Assembly: GCA_035610835.1 (NCBI GenBank)
Contig: CM069450.1
Coordinates: 32,480,971 to 32,544,970, forward strand
Source: Ophiura sarsii
Lineage: Eukaryota > Echinodermata > Ophiuroidea > Amphilepidida > Ophiuridae
Direction of reading: 5' to 3'
DNA length: 64,000 bases
The notes beneath the pieces were generated by a model. The model worked only from the letters and a program-made list of their open reading frames with translations, searched no databases and had not been told where the DNA came from. Shown here piece by piece: positions 22,663 to 32,387 of the stretch; within the stretch, counting starts at the first letter, position 1, and every line of letters starts with the position of its first letter. The position numbers were made by a program, and so were the translations under genes.

Positions 22663-25200
22663 GGGGGGGGGGGGGGGGGGGGGGATGGGGGTTCTCAGAT
22701 ATTTTGTTGGTATGGAAGTGCCGCCAGCAAAATGACCCTTACATTTTCGGTGGAAAATGGACCCATACGTTTACCAGAGACCCATAATGTTCCAATATAT
22801 TTGACAGATTTGGCTAAAATGTCTGTAAAAACAGCAACATTAAAGGATTTTAGCTCATTAACCAGATATTGAAAATGGGACCCTATTCGGCGGCACATCC
22901 CCGTCACCTCATATCCACTAAGTAGCCCCCACCCCCACCCCGGATCACTGGGTAGAGAAGCAACATGATAAGATCAGATCAGAGAAACACAGAATACAAG
23001 TTACCGAAAAATATTATTCTCACTTTTAAATGAGCATACTAATTGCACATTTTAAAATGATTACCACGTCCGGCTTTTAGGCAGAAGTATCTAATGATTA
23101 TTTTTCTGAAAACCACATTCTTCAAAAAACCAAGCAAAAATTACTGGACCTGGGAAAGCCCAAACGGAGCAACTCACAACATGATAGACTACATTTCATT
23201 TCGCATTAGTACATTGCATCTTTATATCGACGAAAAGTGTTCAGTATAGTATAGCTGGTCGTCACTTTGTTTTGACACTCATGGTTTTCTAAACAATGAT
23301 TTATAGGGGACATTTCAGCCTGTTTAATTGTTTATATTTAAAGGGAATCACACTTTACGGCTAACACAATGGCAAACCTTTTAAAAAGGTCATAGTATAA
23401 AATAGGATCCCTGTGGCCTACTCAGTGCGTGCTATATATGTAAACAACGGCTTTCAACTTGTTACTTATAGCAGGGCTAACAGGTCTTAAATCTTTAAAA
23501 AATGTCACAATAAATAAATACATTCATAAACGACTTTTATCCCTCATAAATGTTCATTAGCTACTTTAATTGTATTGGTCAATGGGTCTAGTACTTAACA
23601 TTGCATAGCCGACGTGTTTAACTGTTAATATTTCAAAGGGATGCACTTTGCGGCCAAAGAAGATTTTAAAGACACCACCACAATGCATTGCGTTTTTGCA
23701 AAATGCCCTAATTCTGGTCTCCAATTTATCTCGGTTCCCATAGAAATATGCACACAATCATGGCTTTTCAAAGCGCGTTCTTAGGTTCTGGTTTACACCA
23801 ATGAATAATTAGTTATCAGTGTTCCTTTTATCTTATTTCTAAAACTAAAGAGCTCGAACTAAAGAGCTCGATACAAATGTATCGTGTGAAAAAGGCAATG
23901 CATTGTAGGAAGACCGTACACTCTTCTTTGCTTCGCGGCTATAAAAGATAATGGCCTAGCTTTCAAAAAGTCATATTATACAATTGGGTCCCTATGGCCT
24001 GCTACTAATGGCGTACTATATATGTAAATAACGACTTTCAACTTGCTACTTATAGCAGGGCTAATAGGTCTTAAGTCTTTTAACATGGGGGAGAAGTGGG
24101 GTGGACCCTCAGCATAGCCTCCGTAAAACTCATGTAACGCCTTCATTATTCAGAGGGGCTACTCAGATATCTTGTTGGTATGGAAGTGCCGCCAGCAAAA
24201 TGACCCTTACATTTACCAATTTTCGGAGGAAATTGGACCCATACGTTTACCAGTGACCCATCATTTTCCAATATATTTGACAGATTTTGCTAAAATTTCT
24301 GTAAAAAACATCAACATTAAGGATTTTAGACCCATATGTTACCAAAAATGGCTTTGAAAAGGGGTAATTCATTTACCAGCGGTTGAAAAAGGGACTCTAT
24401 TCGGCGGCACATCCAAGTCACCTCATATCCACTAAGTAGCCCCCCCCCCCCCCCCCCCCGGATCACCGGGTGAAGAAGCAACATGATATGATCAGATCAG
24501 AGAAAAAAAATACCAGTTACCGAAAAAAACCTATTTCAACTTTTAAATGAGCATACTAATTCCCACATTATAACATGATTATCACATACGGCATTTAAGT
24601 AGAAGTATCTGATGATTATTTTCAATTTCATATCGCATTATTAGTTCATTGCATCTTTATATTGACGAAAATGGTCAATACAGTAGAGCTGGTCGTCACT
24701 TTGTTTGACACTCGTGGTTTTCTAAACAATGATTTATAGGTGACATTGTAGCCTGCATAGACAACGTGTTTAACTGTTAATATTTAAAGGGAATAACACA
24801 TTTTGCAGCCAAAGATGATTTTAAAGATACCACCACAATGCATTGCGTTTTTGCAAAATGCCCTAATTCTGGTCGCCAATTTGTCTCGGTTCCTATAGAC
24901 ATGCACACAATCATGGCTTCATACCGCGTTCATAGTTGGAGCTCTTAGGTTCTAGTTTACTTCAATTCAATGAATAAATTAGTTATCGGTGTTCCTTTTT
25001 CTTATTTCTAAAATTGAAGAGCTCGGCAAATGCTTCGTGTGAAAAAAACTTTAGTTGGCTGGCGTTCCCGCAATGCATTGTGGGAAGACCGTACCATCTT
25101 CTTTGCTTTGAGGCTAAGATAATGGCCTGTTTATCAAAAAAAATCAAAGTTTAAAATTGGGTCCCTATGGCCTACTCATGGAGGGCTATATGTAGTAGTA
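22663..25200 (+). repeat. three diverged copies of a roughly 1-kb sequence
   Basis: Copy 1 (about 22690-23500) begins TTGTTGGTATGGAAGTGCCG and has lost an inner part. Copy 2 (about 23560-24090) lacks the front. Copy 3 (about 24155-25200) is the most complete. Shared landmarks are ATGGAAGTGCCGCCAGCAAA, CTATTCGGCGGCACATCC, GATCAGATCAGAGAAA, ACCACAATGCATTGCGTTTT and AGCAGGGCTAA. The front landmark precedes the CGGCGGCACATCC block and then a C-rich or C-run stretch (22927-22942 and 24440-24459). No coding potential. Confidence 0.75.
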
Positions 25201-25243
25201 ATAGTATCGACGAGCGAAGCGAGGAGAACTATTACATACTAAT

Positions 25244-25350
25244 GACACAGCACTACCGTTCGATATGTCATGTATGTGAAAGCTACCGTTCGATATGACA
25301 GCACTACCGTTCTATACGGCTGTTGGATATGACAGCACTACTGTTCTATA
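25244..25350 (+). repeat. short imperfect direct repeats
   Basis: GCACTACCGTTCGATATG and variants (AGCTACCGTTCGATATGACA, GCACTACCGTTCTATACG, GCACTACTGTTCTATAAA) occur four times within about 105 bp. Confidence 0.65.
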
Positions 25351-26379
25351 AAGCATTTAGTAGGCCCATATTATACATAACATACGTTTCTACCTATTTA
25401 AATGTTGTTTACGGTAAAAATGTCACAAACCGGGGACCCTCCGGACCAAAACCCGGCCCCCATAGGCAAGCCACGGTTCTCAGTATACTGCGCTTATTAC
25501 AGGGTGTAACAAAAAGTTATACAATTTGGAAAAAAATGTTAAAAATAATTCCAAAGTAATTTATGTTTAAATTTGTAATATTTTGCAACGGGAATTTGCT
25601 CAGCTTAAGCTTTGTTTCATGGAAATCGATAATAACGAGCAATTTCATTTATGTACTCAAAGAAATTGATCAAGATATTAATATTTATTAATTAAATTGT
25701 ACTAAATGTCATGAAATAAAACTATTTGAAAAAGAATTTAGTTCTCTTAATGATTCTTGATTCTTGCATGCTACCCTAACCATTTTAAAATGTCAACAAA
25801 CACAATATTGTATTATATGCTTAAAGTGGCCCAACCCGATTTCTAGACAACTTTGACATTGCGTGATTTTAATATTGGGTTAAAAATGAAATTGTAATGT
25901 ATTACTTTTGTTGATACAGTCTGTATATAGGCTCGGTTGATTACGTCATCAAAAACCGTCCGCACATGCGCTTATGCGTAGTATTTTGGAGTACTCAAGA
26001 GCGTTTCAGGTCGGTTAATATACCTCATAACTATTTAAAAGCCAAATTGATTGGTCAATTGCGGGGGGGGGGGGGGGGGGTATTATTACAGCCTTGCCTT
26101 GAGTTTATAGTGCAATCAATTGGTAGGTCATGCGAAGCGTTTTGTTCAATTTCAAAGATTGGCTTCAAAACATATTTTTCTTCTAAGAATCACAGATTTA
26201 TATATGAAGTGTAAAGCCCGAGGGTCACTCTGATGGATTTGACATTAAGTAAATAACGTACGTCAAACTCGGCAGTATAAGAGTCGTGGAGCATATTTGA
26301 CTGTATTTGTATTGTCTTGTTCATACATAGTGGTTTTGACAAAGAATGCAAGGGATGTCTATTATATAACACATAAATC
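25351..26379. other. unassigned sequence
   Basis: Nothing recognised apart from an 18-base G run at 26063-26080. Confidence 0.3.
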
Positions 26380-26860
26380 GTAATTACGAGTATTTAGCAA
26401 ATCTGTCAACGATCTTTGTGATTTTACTTTACATGTTTTATCTGTATACATATTTTAAAAGATCCCCTAGCCAATATAAACCTTCAGTACCATGTTCATA
26501 TCAATCAAATTTTCCAAACATTACAGACATTTGTTCAGAACTTTCACCAAATGAACCATGAACCAATTTATGAACGTTTTAAGGGGGGGGGGGGGGGGGG
26601 GGGGGGTGCTAACACAAAAATATGACATTCATCAAGCGCTGTAACTTTTGAACTACAATGTATTAATGTGATGTACACAAAAGTATACATTTAGTGGATA
26701 GGAAATGCGTCAGAGAATCAAATAATTGGTATCAAAGTTTACTAAAAATGCATATTTTTAGAATTTTGACAAAAGAAAATCACTTTCTTGATTCAAAATT
26801 GTAAAAAATGCCGAAATTGCACCAAATCATTTTTGAGGTAAAAACTAAAAAGGGTTTCAG
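26380..26860 (+). repeat. dispersed G-run repeat, uninterrupted copy
   Basis: This stretch, including a 24-base G run (26583-26606), matches 63545 back to 62440 in reverse complement: TTAGCAAATCT...TCAACGAT, ACCTTCAGTACCATGTTCAT, ATATGACATTCATCAAGCGC, GTCAGAGAATC and ATGCCGAAATTGCACC. The copy at 62-63 kb is split by an insertion, while this one shows the continuous order. Confidence 0.8.
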
Positions 26861-27265
26861 GTCACAATTCGCAGAGAAAAATTATTTTCAAGACGCCCCG
26901 TTTGATAACTACGATTTCTGTGTTAACTATAGAGCACGTGTGGTTCATTGGAACAGTGCAGGATTCCTAATCATAAGGTTGAGAAAGGTTGTGCCAACGT
27001 GCTTGTGTCCTTGGGCAAGGCATTTAGTCTACATTGCCTATTAGGGGTTACAATATATAGGGGTAATGTATATTTGTTCATGTGTGTTTATGTCGCAACT
27101 TGGCGCTGATTTAGCTGCTGCCTGTATTGTTTAATAATCTATAATTATTTGTAATGTTGTGACAATTCAGCCGGTTGGCTGCGATAACGATAACATTAGA
27201 ATATTTGTTTTTACTTGCTTTGGTTGGCTCATTTAAATGCCGATTCAATTATTTTTATAAAAGCA
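26861..27265. other. unassigned sequence
   Basis: Nothing recognised. Confidence 0.3.
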
Positions 27266-27340
27266 TGTGATTCTAACAGGATTCGAACCTACAACGTTTG
27301 TATTAATACACAACGCTCTTATACACCTATCAGTTGTAAG
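27266..27340 (-). pseudogene. tRNA-like remnant (B box only)
   Basis: On the minus strand the stretch GTGTATAAGAGC, an anticodon-arm-like segment and GTAGGTTCGAATCCTG follow in tRNA order. The B box GGTTCGAATCC is canonical, but the A box and acceptor stem are not. It may be a tRNA-derived SINE head or tRNA pseudogene. It is not a functional tRNA. Confidence 0.35.
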
Positions 27341-27629
27341 ACGCACTATACGACCCCCGGGAGTCACTTTACCGAGGTGCGTCAACTTGACGCACCCTGT
27401 GTCAAAAAAACGACGGACCTTTGTCATCCAAATACGCACCCTCAGTCAATTTTTGGACGCACCATTGGTGGATTCTGACGGACCATGACGACACACCCCG
27501 TCGTCAGATATCGTTGACTAAATTGGATAAAACACGATGACTACTGAAAATGAAACTACGTTTGATTCACGGGGCATCTGCCCTTACTTCGATGTTGTCA
27601 ACCCTGGCCCCTCGAATATATAGACCCCG
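27341..27629. other. unassigned sequence with a small hairpin
   Basis: A near-gapless hairpin GGTGCGTCAA / TTGACGCACC lies at 27376-27396. Nothing else was recognised. Confidence 0.35.
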
Positions 27630-27752
27630 GACACCACATTTAACATGTTTATCCTTTGTATATGATAATATACAACTCATTCAAAAATGATCGTGGCCAA
27701 ACACATCATGACCAATGTCTTATTTTAACGCTCTTCATAGCATTGTTTGGTA

Positions 27753-28058
27753 GGAAAAGTGTACTTTAGGTCCCAGATTCTGGACTGTACTAGTATCGTC
27801 TGATACTGGAACACCCAGTATCGTTCGATACTGGTAAAAGGTCAGTGTTCCACCGATACTGGCACATATAAAATGTTCCAGTATCGTGCGATACTGGAAC
27901 ATAATTATGTACCAGTATCGTTCAATACTGGGACAAATCTCACTGGTATCACGTATTCATGGTATTCGTAATACCGTACCAGTATCGACCGACACTCGCA
28001 ATGCTAATGTTCCAGTATTGGACGATACTGGTATCTAGGACCTAAAGTACACTTTTCC
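27753..28058. mobile_element. small TIR element with palindrome array, copy 1
   Basis: Ends GGAAAAGTGTACTTTAGG and its exact reverse complement are flanked by TA on both sides. Inside are about six near-palindromes of the form CCAGTATCGNNCGATACTGG whose two central bases differ. The other copy is at 59147-59407 in the inverted arm. Confidence 0.82.
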
Positions 28059-28490
28059 TAAATAACTTATACTAACACTAACAGATGACATGGATCTGAA
28101 AATGTTCTGCTAGAAGAAAAAAAATTCCACATTTTGTTGAACAGTTTAGTTTTACGTTTGTATTTTATCACTTCAACTTCTTTATTCAGTTATCTTTATT
28201 TGTGTGATTTCAAACAAGGAATACTTATATAAATTCGCTGGTGCTATCATACTACCGTCATTGGACATCCGAGACATCCGTGGCTAAAAGTTGATATTAT
28301 TACTTTTACCATGACACTAAATTGACGATCTAAATTCAATTTGCGAACTTCATATCGCAATGTGTGAGTTCCATAAGCACTATAGATCAACTGTATATGA
28401 GAGCAGGCATGTCCATGAGATACCCCGGGATGATTGTTGTCAACATTAATAATAGAAGGCATATTTCAGAGATGTAACACTATTCGACAT

Positions 28491-29064
28491 AGTGTACTCA
28501 ACTTTGGGATATAATTTCTAAACATATTTGTGCAAAATTATTTACTTAAATTATTTACTCTGGCAGAGAGGCTGTCTAATTAGCTTTCAAAAGAATTTTA
28601 GTTGGTTAGAATTAGTTGAGGAAAACATATGTTATGCCAATTTAGATAAAAGTGTACATTTTAAAAACCGAACAAGATGTGTGATATTTCTCTAACAAGC
28701 TCTTTTGAATTACATTATTGAATAATGGCGTGTTTTGTCATTATTTTGCATTTAATGTATGGAAATAATATCTTAGCAAGTTTGTCTTATTGTATCTCCG
28801 ATGCGTGTATAGCCACTTAATCATAAATACATATCATGCGTCATTGAGTACAACACTTAATATTTTGTTCGGTTTCAAAATGCATTAAATTTACCAAAAT
28901 AGTCATAACTGGATAGCAATACCATGCAATTAATGATGTGTTTCTTTTTGCTGACAGCAATAAATAAATGCAACTATTGATTCAAGCATTGGTTACTTTC
29001 ATATTATGGTAAGAAATAGTTTAATATTTATTTTACTCTAACAGCACTTTCTTTGACTCGCCTG
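28491..29064. mobile_element. mariner-like short element, left-arm copy, one end trimmed
   Basis: Reverse-orientation relative of 58176-58754. The right end reads TTTGACTCGCCTG followed by TA. At the left end about 16 terminal bases, present in the right arm as CAGGGTGAGTAAAGCA, are missing. It has no transposase gene. Confidence 0.75.
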
Positions 29065-29929
29065 TATGTTTTACCATTTTACCATTTCGTTTTCTTAAAA
29101 TATTACATTCTTGTGCGACACGTATGCAGTAGAGCTCAGTGGGAGCTAGTTAAATAATTACCGATAGTATCCGATTAAAGTAATACAACACTGTTATTTA
29201 CGAATATTTCCAGCAATTCCTGGCTTGGTTTAAGGTTGTGACCCTTTCTTTGATACCCATTATGATCAAAAGTTGTCAGTATAGGTTTCAGTTGGAATCA
29301 AAATTATGTGACCATAAGTTCACAGACGTTCAGTGTATAAACGTTGCAAAAGACATTTTAAATCCTTCTACTACATTTTGTGACTGTCAGAAAAAAACAC
29401 GTTTTAGAGCGTTCATATCAACGTTTGCCAAATGCTTTATAAAAACGTGTCCGAAATGTTGCAAAACAAATCTGAATCCTTCAAACAACGTTACGTCCGC
29501 CAAAATCGGACATAAAGATGACAACATTTTAAGCAAAATTGATAAATGGCATAAGCACTGCACAAACTGCCAGATTTTCATCCTACATTCTTCGTCACCT
29601 CTATGCAAATAGATTTATCGCCATACGATGAAATGTGTTTATTTCCTACTCGTGGTCACCAGTATATTTTATAAATTGCCTAGACAGCCCGACAGCTGCA
29701 ATTGAAGTGCAAAGTAGGCAATACAGTTTGTAGTTATACAGGCTTGAGTTTAAAGTAGAACCAATTGACAGGTCAAATGAATGCTTCAAGACAAAGATGT
29801 CACATATTCAAACGAAACACATCATAGTTTTATATATGACGTGGAAACGCCTACAATTCAGGAAAATTGGTGTTGGACCACATAGTCCATTTCTTTGCTA
29901 ATATCCCACTTTAAGGGACTATTTTCAAG

Positions 29930-30139
29930 CGCTGATTTTGCAACAAACTTGTGTGGGGAGCTTGAGCTATCTACTAAGTGATATCCCTCCCCCGCCCCCA
30001 CCAATCAATGTTGAGGGTCCCAACGACCGTGGTGATGAAACGGTTCCGAACAACATTGAATGGGGGGACTGGGGGGTTGATTTCAACGAAGTCCTCAAAG
30101 TGGTTCAACAGTTATTTCCGGAATTGTCTGAGGCTATTG
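29930..30139 (+). pseudogene. exon-like segment in E (unit 1; one per E module)
   Basis: A 210-bp stretch is bounded by a possible acceptor (ATTTTCAAG, ending at 29929) and a good donor (ATTG|GTAAAT, GT at 30140). It is open in one frame, reading SDIPPPPPPINVEG and then NNIEWGDWGVDFNEVLKVVQ. The composition is protein-like (acidic, Trp/Gly motif), unlike the rest of the array. The frame is kept in all E modules, though tandem copying alone explains that. IEWGDWGV weakly recalls the IDWG-type motifs of CDK5RAP3, the UFM1-pathway protein; this is a suggestion only. The exon crosses the E/S border by a few codons. No partner exons were found, so it would be a captured fragment. Confidence 0.35.
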
Positions 30140-30690
30140 GTAAATGCTCAATATGACAACAGTCTATAGGAAATAACTCGTGTTCTATACATTGCATAAT
30201 CTTCTAATTTGGAGAGTGACAAGATATGTATATAATTGTTATATACGGTAAAGATAAAGTAAATACGACATTTACATTGTTAGGGACTGGTCATTTTATG
30301 CGTGATTATGGCCCGTTTGTATGGTAAATCACTCAATATGACAACTGTCTATAGGGAATAACTCGTCTTCTATACATTGCATAATCTTCTAATTTGGAGA
30401 GTGGCAAGATATGTATATAATTGTTATATACGGTAAAGATAAAGTAAATACGACATTTACATTGTTAGGGACTGGTCATTTTATGCGTGATTATGGCCCG
30501 TTTGTATGGTAAATCACTCAATATGACAACTGTCTATAGGGAATAACTCGTCTTCTATACATTGCATAATCTTCTAATTTGGAGAGTGGCAAGATATGTA
30601 TATACTTATTATATATGGTAAAGATAAAGTAAATACGACATGTACATTGTTAGGGACTGGTCATTTCATGCGTGATTATGGCCCATGTAT
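30137..30690 (+). repeat. internal triplicate, 185-bp period (unit 1; repeated in every unit)
   Basis: Three head-to-tail copies start at about 30148, 30333 and 30518 with TCAATATGACAAC. Each ends TTAGGGACTGGTCAT followed by a tail GCGTGATTATGGCCC. The third copy carries its own substitutions (ATACTTATTATATATGG). The same triplicate is present in each S module. Confidence 0.92.
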
Positions 30691-31229
30691 ATTGAATGCG
30701 CGAGTGTTACATGTAGTCTTACATAGGGTGCAACGGGTGAAATTCATTATTTAAACTAATTATATGACAGTAGTTTATTGTGCAACAATCAATTAAAATC
30801 CTTTTCGTTATCGCAATGCGTTTCTTTTTTGATAAGGGACCGGTCACAACCGCATTATAGACGCTATGAAGTAATAACTATTGTGTCAATTATTGTAGCG
30901 TTGTATTTGCCATTGAAGTCATGGAATGATTGTATTTTCTTTGCATTTACTTAACTTGACGGTTATAATTTATCTTCCGTGTTTAATAAATGCATTAAAA
31001 GTACGAAATGCATTGTGACGGACTAGTCATTTTACATGTGGTAGACAAAGAGATAGAAAGATAAACAACAACCACCGAAAAAGTTCAAAAATAAAGAAGA
31101 ACAAAAACCAAAAGAGAGGAAAAACACTAAAACAATATGTGACAAACAGATGAATAAAATAAACCAGTTAATGAGCCACGCGAATAACGAAAATGTTATA
31201 TTAATACATTATTAAAAACACCAATGGCT

Positions 31230-31303
31230 CGCGCCATGAGGATTTGAACCCGTGTCTCTGCCCTTAAGTATGCCAACGCGCTAACCAATTGAGCTAATCG
31301 CCC
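31230..31303 (-). pseudogene. tRNA-like sequence inside S (unit 1; one per unit)
   Basis: The minus strand reads GGGCGATTAGCTCAATTGG (A box TTAGCTCAATTGG) and, about 45 bases on, CGGGTTCAAATCC (B box). The spacing is tRNA-like, but the acceptor stem does not close and the anticodon stem is poorly paired. It therefore looks like a tRNA pseudogene or SINE head. Units 2-7 have a changed B box (GGGTTCAAATACTC). Equivalent sites begin about 33513 in unit 2 and then recur every 2534 bp. Confidence 0.55.
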
Positions 31304-31749
31304 ATCTATGCAATATCAAGCCAAATCAAGTGTCATATTATCTTCGGCTTTAGAAATTAGCACTGATTCACAATACACCTTTCATAGTAACGCCTTATAG
31401 CGTCTTTTTATTCAGAACCATGCCCTCGTACTATCAGAGTATGGACAACCGTTGCGTTTGTCCATCCATTGAAAAGCATGCACATCGGTAGATTGTCCCC
31501 GATAAATAATAGAACTAACTCCTATTATCTATTTAATTTAGACAGACAATCGTGTACACGCGTGCAATTCAATACGGTCAACCGTGTAATGGTTGTCCAT
31601 CACCGCGTCATTAGAATTCCAAAGACAGGGTTCGGCGAATTACCTACAATGTAATGTTTATACCACTGTGGACGATGCTATTTAATATAATTCTCTTTAT
31701 TTAGCTTTGGCCTTGTTATTATAATGTTATAAATGTAATAATTCTGTAA

Positions 31750-31880
31750 TAAATGATTGCCGCGGTATGCTACGCAAACGATGTCGTGCGCTATGTCCGA
31801 CCGCTTGGAGCGATATGCGCGAGGCGTGTCAATCGATGTGCACGAAGCGCTGCGCGCGAGACGTATAGATTGTTATTCAT
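31750..31880. other. CpG-dense patch in S (unit 1; one per unit)
   Basis: Within very AT-rich DNA this stretch is packed with CG (for example GCGATATGCGCGAGGCGTG and GCTGCGCGCGAGACG). A second patch is at about 32000-32100. One CG in it has become TG in units 3-7 (GCGCTGCG to GCGTTGCG), the change expected from methyl-C deamination. A 69-codon frame crosses it but has no recognisable domain. Confidence 0.6.
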
Positions 31881-32387
31881 GATCTGTACACGAACAATGA
31901 ATGTAATGACTGAACCTATTCATATCTTGCCTGTATTGATATGTAATGAACCGCAATGTTAGTTACCATCTCATTGTTCATGTTATTTCTTGGTAACAAA
32001 GTCGAGTGCTATGCTCGAAGTTTATGCAAACGCGTAGCGTAAGCTGTAACCAAGGGATACGCATGGGATTGGGTCGAGCGCCACGCACGAACCGTCAAAG
32101 TTGTATTTAAATCATATTTTATAATGTTCTCGTGTTTATCGGGGTATCAGATGCTTTTTTAAAATAAATAAGTCAGGCTTCCTTGAATAATAGGAGCAAA
32201 TTATGCAGGTTTAGGTATTTAATATGACCAGTCCCTAATTCAGTACTGTAGACACCTCTTGATGATGGTATATCAGGAGATTCATAGCATCTCTATTTAC
32301 TGAAAATTTGATCAAAAAAGACTTACAAATAAAAAAGTTGTGGCTAAAAATGTAAAATCAGATGATTTTTTTTGGACTTCATTCAGA

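Larger units (their letters stand above)
27630..29851 (+). repeat. large inverted duplication, left arm (part 1)
   Basis: Most of this segment aligns, in reverse complement, with about 56968-59545, with many substitutions and small indels. Landmarks along its length are AACATGTTTAT, CTCTTCATAGCATTGTTTGG, TAACAGATGACATGGA, ATCCCGGGGTATCTCA read in the opposite sense, TTTTGATCATAATGG in the other arm, and AAACACATCATAGTTTTATA at the inner end. It carries the same two nested short elements as the right arm. It stops at the TA in front of the tandem array. Confidence 0.88.
29854..32387 (+). repeat. array unit 1 (E1 + S1)
   Basis: E1 is 29854-30126 and S1 is 30127-32387. It has private variants relative to later units: GGGTCCCAACG in E, GAGGATTTGAACCC in the tRNA-like part, CATCGGTAGATTG, GACAGACAATCG and GTAGCGTAAGC. 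Confidence 0.92.

Noticed and set aside
29238..29612. 124-codon frame in the left inverted arm as a gene
   Set aside because: The right arm's matching DNA has indels that break the frame, the flanking sequence is non-coding, and no domain is seen.
30280..30294. Telomere-like TTAGGG motif
   Set aside because: It occurs singly within TTAGGGACTGGTCAT and not as a tandem hexamer.
31469..31962. Conserved 61-, 69- and 68-codon frames recurring in each array unit
   Set aside because: They persist only because the DNA is tandemly copied. They have no domain similarity, and they lie in CpG-dense or AT-rich non-coding stretches. The 68-codon frame is even interrupted in unit 1.
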